Shown one piece after another: positions 25,737-32,597 of a stretch of 64,000 bases of DNA (its first letter is position 1; each line of letters starts with the position of its first letter). The DNA comes from an uncultured Opitutia bacterium (GTDB lineage: Bacteria > Verrucomicrobiota > Verrucomicrobiia > Opitutales > Opitutaceae), in NCBI GenBank assembly GCA_903825285.1, contig CAIJZY010000003.1, positions 87,141-151,140 of the forward strand, in the 5' to 3' direction. The notes beneath the pieces were generated by a model. It had not been told where the DNA came from. It saw only the letters and a list, made by a program, of their open reading frames with translations, and did not search any database. The position numbers and the translations under genes were made by a program.

Positions 25737-27683
25737 ATGAAAACCGCGATTCCCCTCGTCAGCGACTGGAAGGTGATGCACGCCGAGCCCTGGCTCGGGC
25801 CGACCGTGGCGTGCTCGGCGCTGCCGCTGGCGGAGCGCTGGGTGCCGGCGCAGGTGCCGGGCGACGTGCACCTCGACTACGAGCGCGCGGGACTGATCCC
25901 GGATCCGTTCTTCGGGCTCAACCACGACCTCTGCCGGTGGATGGAGGACTGGGACTGGTGGTACCGCACCGAGGTGACCCCGCCCGCGCCCGGTCCGGGC
26001 CAGCGGCTGCACCTGCTCTTCGAGGGACTCGACGTCTTCGCCACGGTCTACCTCAACGGCCAGGAGGTCGCGCGGCACCAGAACATGTTCACGCCGCTGC
26101 GCGTGGACGTGACCGACCATGTGGTGCCGGGGTCCAACCGGCTCGAGGTGTGCCTGGGCGCACCCACGGCGCCGCCGGGGCGCAGCGCGTCGCCGGAGGT
26201 GCGGGGCTACGGCTCGCCGCTGCGCCTGCAGGTGCGCAAGGCCCAGTCCAGCTACGGCTGGAACATCACCCCGCGGCTGGTCACCATCGGCATCTGGCGG
26301 CCGGTCTCGTGGCTGCTCGTCGACGCCGTCGAGCTGGCGGACGTGTTTGTGAGCACCGTCGCGGTCCGGCCCGACGGTACCGCGGAGCTCGAGGCCCTGG
26401 TCGAGGTGCGCGCCAACCACGGCGCACCCGTCGCGGCCGCCGTGGAACTCACCGTCGCGGGCCAGTCGCGCACGGTCACGGTCCCGGGCGACGGCCGCGC
26501 GGTGGAGCGCTTCACGGTGCCAAACGCGGCGCTTTGGTGGCCGCACGGCCACGGGGCGCAGCCGCTCCACGCGTGGAGCGCGGTGCTGCGGCATGGCGGG
26601 CGCGAGCTGGACCGCCGGACTGGACGCTTCGGCATCCGGACGGTTGCGCTCATTCAGGAGCCCGGCGCCGACGGCACGACCTCGTTCATCCTGGCGGTGA
26701 ACGGCCGGAAAATTTTCCTGAAGGGGATGAACTGGACGCCGGTGGACGCGATCTACGCGCGGATCACGCCGGCGCGGTACGACGAGCTGCTGCAGGCGAC
26801 GCGCGCGGCGAACATCAACGCGCTGCGGGTCTGGGGCGGCGGCATCTACGAGGGCGACGCGTTTTACGCGCGCTGCGACGAGCTCGGGATCCTCGTCACG
26901 CACGACTTCATGTTCGCATGCGGCTGCTACCCGCAGGACCTGGCGTTCCTCGACGAGGCGCGGCGCGAGGCGGAGTTCCAGGTGCGGCGCCTGCGGCACT
27001 ACGCCTGCATCGTGGCCTGGTTTGGCGACAACGAGAACGACGTGCTCGCCGACCTGAGCTTCAACCAGCCCGGCTACCGGCACAACCGGCTCAGCAAGGA
27101 GATTCTCCGCGAGGCCGTACGGGCGCACGCGCCACTCACACCATACGTGCCGACGTCGCCGTACTCGCCGACGGTCTACGACCAGAACTCGCCCCTCGAG
27201 GGCGACTGCCACCTCTGGGCCCACGGCCAGTCCTACCGGTCCGAGTTTTTCACCCAGCCGCGTCCGCGGATGGTCACGGAGATCGGCCACATGGGCATGC
27301 CCGACCGGACGGTGATCGAGCGATTCGTGAGTCCCGACCGGCTCTGGCCGATCTGGCACGCGGAGTACCTCACGCATGGCTCCGACTGCACGCGGCTCGA
27401 CGGCATCGGGCTGCTGCGGACGATCTGGCAGAGCATCGCGGCGCGGGGCTGGGAGGAGCCGAGTTCCCTCGACGACCTCATCGAAAAGTCACAGCGCCTC
27501 CACGCCGAGGCCTCGCGGTTCTGGATCGAGCTGTACGGTGGCCAGCCCGACTGCTGGGGGCTTTTCCTGTGGAGCCTGTCCGACTGCTGGCCCCAGATCT
27601 CGCCGGCGTACATCGCGTATCCCTTTGGGCCCAAGCCCGCGCTCGACGCGGTGCGGGAGGCCTACGGCCGCATCCAGCGTTAG
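25737..27683 (+). CDS. GH2-family beta-mannosidase-like glycoside hydrolase
   Basis: A 648-residue GH2 enzyme. The N-terminal jelly-roll domain carries DWDWWYRTEV and LFEGLDVFATVYLNGQEV; the immunoglobulin-like domain follows, then the TIM barrel, starting near residue 320 (VNGRKIFLKGMNWTPVD). The acid/base is E433 in GDNEN and the nucleophile is E515 in TEIGH. RVWGGGIYE is typical of beta-mannosidases. It is about 200 residues shorter than typical beta-mannosidases because the C-terminal Ig-like domains are missing. No signal peptide. It sits with the GH127-like and URO-D-like genes, suggesting use of mannose- and arabinose-containing glycans. Confidence 0.9.
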   Translation: MKTAIPLVSDWKVMHAEPWLGPTVACSALPLAERWVPAQVPGDVHLDYERAGLIPDPFFGLNHDLCRWMEDWDWWYRTEVTPPAPGPGQRLHLLFEGLDVFATVYLNGQEVARHQNMFTPLRVDVTDHVVPGSNRLEVCLGAPTAPPGRSASPEVRGYGSPLRLQVRKAQSSYGWNITPRLVTIGIWRPVSWLLVDAVELADVFVSTVAVRPDGTAELEALVEVRANHGAPVAAAVELTVAGQSRTVTVPGDGRAVERFTVPNAALWWPHGHGAQPLHAWSAVLRHGGRELDRRTGRFGIRTVALIQEPGADGTTSFILAVNGRKIFLKGMNWTPVDAIYARITPARYDELLQATRAANINALRVWGGGIYEGDAFYARCDELGILVTHDFMFACGCYPQDLAFLDEARREAEFQVRRLRHYACIVAWFGDNENDVLADLSFNQPGYRHNRLSKEILREAVRAHAPLTPYVPTSPYSPTVYDQNSPLEGDCHLWAHGQSYRSEFFTQPRPRMVTEIGHMGMPDRTVIERFVSPDRLWPIWHAEYLTHGSDCTRLDGIGLLRTIWQSIAARGWEEPSSLDDLIEKSQRLHAEASRFWIELYGGQPDCWGLFLWSLSDCWPQISPAYIAYPFGPKPALDAVREAYGRIQR

Positions 27684-27708
27684 GCTGCTCGCTCGGGGAG
27701 CGAGCAGC
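27684..27708 (+). terminator. Perfect 11-bp hairpin at GH2 stop codon
   Basis: GCTGCTCGCTC (27684-27694), GGG loop, GAGCGAGCAGC (27698-27708), directly after the TAG stop. No T-run follows; instead GTTGAAA words begin at 27710. It is the longest of the hairpins at stop codons in this window. Confidence 0.7.
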
Positions 27709-27709
27709 G

Positions 27710-27815
27710 GTTGAAAGTTGAGGGTTGAAAGTTGAAGGACCCTTTCACGGTGGCCCTGTTGTTCCCGAGTCGCAGGCCGACGGACTCTTTCAACTTTCGA
27801 CCCTCAACTTTCAAC
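27710..27815. repeat. GTTGAAA-family inverted element C
   Basis: Two 30-base arms (27710-27739 and 27786-27815) are inverted copies matching at 28 of 30 positions, separated by 46 bases. Each arm is four degenerate GTTGAAA words at about 7-bp phase. The right arm contains the TGA stop codon of thpR (27811-27813), so the word itself supplies the stop. Confidence 0.92.
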
Positions 27816-28368
27816 TCCCCAACGCCCCCAGCGGAAACTCGCGCTCGACGGTGTAGAGCGGTCCGCCGGGCTGCAGCACAGTCGAGTAGTGCGTGAACCG
27901 CGTGACGCGGAACTCCGGGCCGGCGAAATCGCGGTGGCGCTTCACGTAATGCGCGGCGGCCACGGGTGCGGCGTCCGGCCGCAGGCGGGCGAGCGTAACG
28001 TGCGGGTGGAACGTGCGCAGGTCGAGGTCGAGTCCGAGCGCCAGCAGGGAGTCGTCGAGGCGCTGGCGCAGCTGGAAGAGCAGGGGATGTCCGCGGCCCA
28101 GGCCGGCCCAGAGCACGGCGGGATGGCCGCGGGGCGGGAACGCGCCCACGCCTTCCAGCGGCAGGAGAAACGGCGCGACGCGGATGGCGCCGAGGGCCGC
28201 GTCCAGCGCCGCGCACCGGTCCGCGTCCAGTTCGCCGAGGAAGCGCAGGGTCACGTGCAGCTGCTCCGGCGGCGTCCAGGCGAAGCCCGGCAGCTCGGCG
28301 GTCAGCCCGGCGAGCACGCGCCGCGCCTCGTCGGGCAGGGGCAGCGCGATGAAATGGCGCGCGGACAT
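27811..28368 (-). CDS. thpR: RNA 2',3'-cyclic phosphodiesterase (2H family)
   Basis: A 185-residue 2H phosphoesterase. The two His-x-Thr motifs are LHVTLRFLG and FHPHVTLARLR. ThpR hydrolyses RNA 2',3'-cyclic phosphodiesters to 2'-phosphates and was also known as LigT. Length and spacing between motifs are normal. Its final codons and stop lie in the right arm of repeat element C. It is convergent with the GH2 gene and has no operon partner that I see. Confidence 0.93.
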   Translation of the reverse strand: MSARHFIALPLPDEARRVLAGLTAELPGFAWTPPEQLHVTLRFLGELDADRCAALDAALGAIRVAPFLLPLEGVGAFPPRGHPAVLWAGLGRGHPLLFQLRQRLDDSLLALGLDLDLRTFHPHVTLARLRPDAAPVAAAHYVKRHRDFAGPEFRVTRFTHYSTVLQPGGPLYTVEREFPLGALGS

Positions 28369-28759
28369 GACGTCAAGTTGACGGCCAGCGCGTCGGCCGC
28401 AACCCGGACCGCGCGATTACAGGTCGCGGCTCGGCCGCGGGAGGGGCCGGCCGGCCGGGATGGGGTGGAGGGCACGCCAGAGCCCGCGCCAGTGGAAGCG
28501 CATCTCGGCGAGCAGGCCGGGGGAGGCCACGCGCCGGCGGGGGCGCAGCGAGGCCGGGCCGCGGCCGGAACGGGTCCAGGTGGTCGAGGTGGTCATTTTC
28601 GACTCCATCGGCCGCCGGGCGGGAAACTTGAGCCGGGCGGCGGAATATTTGAGCAGTCTTGGACAAGATCTGCGCAGCCCGCGTCCGGCGATTCTGCTAG
28701 TCTGCCGCCCGGCCGGCCGATTCCGGGCTGGTCGTCAAGTCAGGCCGGCTTTCCTGATT
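28369..28759. other. 391-base gap, mostly unexplained
   Basis: Very GC-rich sequence between thpR and the small Cys protein. A minus-strand open frame (28417-28608, 63 residues, Arg-rich, with MRFHWRGLWRALHP) could be a small protein but lacks independent support. No convincing promoter, RNA gene or repeat family member was recognised. Confidence 0.4.
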
Positions 28760-29053
28760 ATGCCCCCAACAACGACGAAGGAAAAAAGGATCGACCCCAT
28801 CCGTGATCGCCGCGTGTGGCTGGAGCGCGAGGCTTTCGCTTTGTCCAAGACCTGTCCCGTCGAGCATGCCAATCCCGTCAACTGCCCGCTGTGCGACCTG
28901 CGTCCGCTGCCGCTGACCGAGCGCCGCGCCTGGATCTGCCAGCTCTCCGACGAGGAACTGGAGTACCTGGCGGCCTACCACCGCTCCTGCATGGCGCAGA
29001 AAAACGTGGCAGCAGGCGCAGCGGCGGCGCCGGCGTCCCGCCCGTCCACCTGA
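28760..29053 (+). CDS. Small cysteine-rich protein, possible zinc binder
   Basis: A 97-residue protein beginning MPPTTTKEKRIDPIRDRRVW. Cys32-x9-Cys42-x2-Cys45, Cys60 and Cys77 plus His74 could form a zinc site; CPLCDLRPLPLTERR is the core. The middle is helical (LSDEELEYLAAYHRSC). I do not know a named family. The ATG at 28760 is chosen because upstream residues are Arg-rich and low complexity. It lies 114 bases before the MFS gene on the same strand. The C-terminus (AAGAAAAPASRP) is probably disordered. Confidence 0.7.
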   Translation: MPPTTTKEKRIDPIRDRRVWLEREAFALSKTCPVEHANPVNCPLCDLRPLPLTERRAWICQLSDEELEYLAAYHRSCMAQKNVAAGAAAAPASRPST

Positions 29054-29167
29054 CGCCCCGCCGGGCTAATCCGCGCTCGCTATCATCCCGCGCCGACCCG
29101 AACCTGCCGCCCGACCCCGGCGGCGCGATGGATCACGCGCTGTCTTTCAACCCCCTCGCTGCCACCC

Positions 29168-30613
29168 ATGAGTGACCCCGCCCCCCGCCAGACCTTCTCC
29201 GCCGCCGTCCTCGGCTACTTCCGCGACTTCGGCGTGCTGCGTGAGACGCAGGCCGAATACTGGGGCGTCCAGATCGTCAACTTCCTCGACTGCACCGCCT
29301 ACTTCGCGCTGCTGACGATCGCAGCCGTGTTCCTCTCCGACGACCTCGGGATGACCGACAAGCAGGCAGGCTACACGATCACGGCGTTCACGTCGGCGAC
29401 GTCGCTGATGCTGCTGTTCTCGGGCATGCTGACGGACTGGCTCGGCATCCGCCGTGGGCTGGTCGTCACGATGTGGGGCTCGCTGGTGCTGCGCCTCGCG
29501 GTCGTGTGGGTGGGGCTGACGCCCTCGCTGCCGCACCGCGGCATCATCGCCGGCGTGCTGCTGTTCCTGATGGCGCCGTTCATGGCGGCGATCCAGACGA
29601 TCTTCCAGTCGGCGACGAACCGCTACACCACGCGCCGCTCCCGCAGCGCGGGCTTCAACCTCTGGTACCTGTTCATGAACATCGGCGCGGCGGCCGCGGG
29701 CTTCTCCATCGACATCGTCCGCCAGTGGCTGCACCTGCCCAACGTCCACATCTTCACCCTCGGCGTGGTCACGGCGGTGCTCTGCCTCGTGGTGGCCCAG
29801 CTGATGATCAAGCGCGAGGACCAGCTGGTGAGCCCCGACGACCCGCCGGCGGCCCAGGCGGAGGAGAAGCAGGTCGTGCGGCAGAACCCGCTGCAGATCT
29901 GGCGCGGCATGATCCGCGAGCCGGCCATCTGGCGGCTGCTGGTCCTGATCGCGCTGATCGTCGGCGTGCGCGCGGTCTACGTTTATCTCTACCTGCTGAT
30001 GCCGAAGTACTGGCTGCGCACGATCGGGCCGGACGCGGCGTTCGGCACGCTCAACGCGATCAACCCGATCGGCATCGTGATCGGCCTCGTGATCTTCATC
30101 CCCTTCGCCAACCGGTTTCCGATCTACCGGATGCTGGTCTACGGGGCGATGATCTCGTCCATCGCGCTGGTGCCAATGGCGGTGCCGTGGACCGCCTACG
30201 GCATGGACATCGGGCGGGCGCACTACCTCATGGCGCTGCTCTGCATGATCCTGGTCACCATCGGCGAGGTCGTCTGGTCGCCCAAGCTCTACGAGTTCAC
30301 CGCCGCGATCGCACCCAAGGGCCAGGAGGGCACCTACCTCGGGCTCTCCCTCATCCCGTGGTTCCTCGCCAAGACGCTGGTCAGCGCCTTTTCCGGCCAT
30401 TTGCTCGAGCGCTGGTCGCCCGAGACCGTGATGGTCCACGGGGTCGCGACCCCGTTGCAGACGGCGATGGTCGCGCACCAGCTTGACTACTGGCACCGGC
30501 CGGAGGCGATGTGGCTCGTGCTCGGCACCTATGCCCTGGTCGGCTGCATCGGCGCGGCCTTCCTGGAAAAGTGGCTGACGCAGGGCGTGAAGGCTTCTCC
30601 CGGGGCCGCCTGA
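29168..30613 (+). CDS. Major facilitator superfamily transporter, POT-like
   Basis: A 481-residue membrane protein with about twelve hydrophobic segments. The inter-helix motif LTDWLGIRRGLVVTMWGS after the second segment is the MFS A-motif type, and the long inner loop (about residues 218-245) is normal. General resemblance is to peptide/proton symporters, but the ExxERFxYY motif of POT members is absent, so substrate is unknown. It lies 31 bases before the sodium-solute symporter, on the same strand; the two are probably co-transcribed. No signal of horizontal transfer. Confidence 0.85.
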   Translation: MSDPAPRQTFSAAVLGYFRDFGVLRETQAEYWGVQIVNFLDCTAYFALLTIAAVFLSDDLGMTDKQAGYTITAFTSATSLMLLFSGMLTDWLGIRRGLVVTMWGSLVLRLAVVWVGLTPSLPHRGIIAGVLLFLMAPFMAAIQTIFQSATNRYTTRRSRSAGFNLWYLFMNIGAAAAGFSIDIVRQWLHLPNVHIFTLGVVTAVLCLVVAQLMIKREDQLVSPDDPPAAQAEEKQVVRQNPLQIWRGMIREPAIWRLLVLIALIVGVRAVYVYLYLLMPKYWLRTIGPDAAFGTLNAINPIGIVIGLVIFIPFANRFPIYRMLVYGAMISSIALVPMAVPWTAYGMDIGRAHYLMALLCMILVTIGEVVWSPKLYEFTAAIAPKGQEGTYLGLSLIPWFLAKTLVSAFSGHLLERWSPETVMVHGVATPLQTAMVAHQLDYWHRPEAMWLVLGTYALVGCIGAAFLEKWLTQGVKASPGAA

Positions 30614-30644
30614 GTCATCCGCCCCTGGCCGCTGTCCCGCCGCC

Positions 30645-32594
30645 ATGCACTCCCTCGCGGTCCTCGACTACGCCATCATCGGCGGCTACCTCGCCGTGAG
30701 CCTGGTGATGGGCGTGCTGATGACGCGCAAGGCGAGCGCGGGGCTGGACCACTACTTCCTCGGGGGCCGCTCGCTGCCGTGGTACCTGCTCGGCGTGGCC
30801 GGCATGGCGAACTGGTTCGACCTCACGGGCACGATGATCATCACGTCGTTCCTCTATCTGCTCGGGCCGCGCGGGCTGTTCATCGAGTTCCGCGGCGGCG
30901 CGGTGCTCGTCCTGGCGTTCCTGCTCGCGTTCACGGGCAAGTGGCACCGGCGCTCGGGCTGCATGACGGCCGCGGAGTGGATGACCTACCGCTTCGGCGC
31001 GGGCCGCGCGGCGGCGGGGGTCCGGCTGCTTACGGCGGTCGTCAACATCCTCATCGCGGTCATGATGCTCGCGTACCTCATCCGCGGGGCCAGCCTCTTC
31101 CTCGGCCTCTTTTTCCCCTGGCCGCCGCTGTACACGACGCTCGCGCTGATCACGGTGACGACGCTGTACACCATGAGCGCGGGATTCTACGGCGTGGTGC
31201 TGACCGACCTCGTGCAGGGCGTGATTGTCATGGCGTCGTGCGCGATCATCGGCCTGCTCGCGTGGCAGCGCGTGCCGGACAGCGCCAGCCTCGCGGCGCT
31301 GGCGGCCCAGGTGACGGGCAACCAGGACTGGACCAGCTCGCGTCCGGCGTGGCACACGCCGATGCCCGCGGGCTACGCGGCGTACTCGCCGATGATCATG
31401 ATGATGCTGTTCTACCTGGCGCGGAACGTCCTCGGCGGCTTCGGCACGGGCGCCGAGCCGCGGTACTTCGGCGCGCGCAGTGACCGCGACTGCGGCCTGC
31501 AGTCGCTGCTGCAGGGCGTGATGGTGATGTTCCGCTGGCCGCTGATGATCGGCTTTGCGGTGATGGGCCTCTACCTGGTGCACGCGCTGTATCCCGACCC
31601 CGCCGTCGTGCAGCGCGCCGCGGCGCTGATCCACGCGCAGTATCCCCAGGTCACCGCCGGCTCCTGGCACGACCTCACCAGCGCGCTCGTCAACTTCCCG
31701 GCGGAGCACCCCGCCGGCCTCATCCGCGACCTGCAGGCGCTGCTCGGCCCGGACTGGGCCGCGAAGCTGCCGCTGGTCGGCTGGGCGGGAACGGTGAACC
31801 CCGAGCAGATCCTGCCCGCGGTGCTGCTCAACCTCGTGCCCACGGGCCTGAAGGGCCTGCTCGTCGTGGCGATGTTCGCCGCGATGATGTCCTGCAAGAA
31901 CGGCATGGTGAACGCGGCGAGCGGCTTCTTCGTCAAGGACCTCTACCAGAATTTCCTCCGGCCGCGGGCCGCGACCCGCGAGCTGATTATCGCGAGCTAC
32001 GCCTCGACCCTCGCCATCGTGGCCGTCGCGTTCTGGTTCGGCGTGGCGGCGGCGAGCATCAACAATCTCTGGAGCTGGCTCGTGATGAGCCTCACGTCCG
32101 GCCAGCTGGCGCCGCAGGCCCTGCGGCTGTACTGGTGGCGCTGCAACGCCTGGGGCGTCATCGGCGGCACGGTGCTCGGCGCCGTCGGCGCGGTGCTGCA
32201 GCGGGCGTTCTACCCGCAGCTGCCGGAGACGTCCCAGTTCCTGCTCATGACGGCGATTTCCTTTCTCGGGACGATTGCCGGCTCGCTGTTGACCGCGCCG
32301 ACGCCGTTGGCGGTGGTGAAGAACTTCTACCGGACGACGCGGCCGTTCGGCTGGTGGGGCCCGCTGCGCGACGAGTTCCAGGGCGCGGCGCGGGCCGCGA
32401 TGGACCGGGAGAACCGGCAGGACCTCGCGACCGTGCCGTTCGCGCTGTTGTGGCAGGTGACGCTGTTCCTGCTCCCGATGCAGCTCGTGATCAAGTCCTA
32501 CGACTCGTTCTGGTGCACGCTGCCGCTGTTCCTCGTCGGCGTGGCCGGCCTGTACCATTTCTGGTGGCGGCCGCTCTGGGCCCGCGAGCCCTGA
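30645..32594 (+). CDS. Sodium:solute symporter family protein
   Basis: A 649-residue membrane protein with about 13-15 hydrophobic segments. The N-terminal region (DYAIIGGYLAVSLVMGVLM, then DHYFLGGRSLPWYLLGVAGM) is typical of the SSS family of sodium-coupled importers. The C-terminal part is longer than the shortest members. The substrate may be a sugar or organic acid but cannot be read. It ends four bases from the convergent hybrid kinase, whose periplasmic domain may sense the same ligand; that link is inference. Confidence 0.88.
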   Translation: MHSLAVLDYAIIGGYLAVSLVMGVLMTRKASAGLDHYFLGGRSLPWYLLGVAGMANWFDLTGTMIITSFLYLLGPRGLFIEFRGGAVLVLAFLLAFTGKWHRRSGCMTAAEWMTYRFGAGRAAAGVRLLTAVVNILIAVMMLAYLIRGASLFLGLFFPWPPLYTTLALITVTTLYTMSAGFYGVVLTDLVQGVIVMASCAIIGLLAWQRVPDSASLAALAAQVTGNQDWTSSRPAWHTPMPAGYAAYSPMIMMMLFYLARNVLGGFGTGAEPRYFGARSDRDCGLQSLLQGVMVMFRWPLMIGFAVMGLYLVHALYPDPAVVQRAAALIHAQYPQVTAGSWHDLTSALVNFPAEHPAGLIRDLQALLGPDWAAKLPLVGWAGTVNPEQILPAVLLNLVPTGLKGLLVVAMFAAMMSCKNGMVNAASGFFVKDLYQNFLRPRAATRELIIASYASTLAIVAVAFWFGVAAASINNLWSWLVMSLTSGQLAPQALRLYWWRCNAWGVIGGTVLGAVGAVLQRAFYPQLPETSQFLLMTAISFLGTIAGSLLTAPTPLAVVKNFYRTTRPFGWWGPLRDEFQGAARAAMDRENRQDLATVPFALLWQVTLFLLPMQLVIKSYDSFWCTLPLFLVGVAGLYHFWWRPLWAREP

Positions 32595-32597
32595 GCC

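Noticed and set aside
25593..27377. 594-codon minus-strand open frame opposite the GH2 gene
   Set aside because: Antisense shadow with Arg/His/Val-rich composition; GH2 catalytic residues are on the plus strand.
28417..28608. 63-codon Arg-rich minus-strand small gene
   Set aside because: No independent support, low-complexity Arg/Pro content typical of chance frames in this GC range; described under the gap entry instead.
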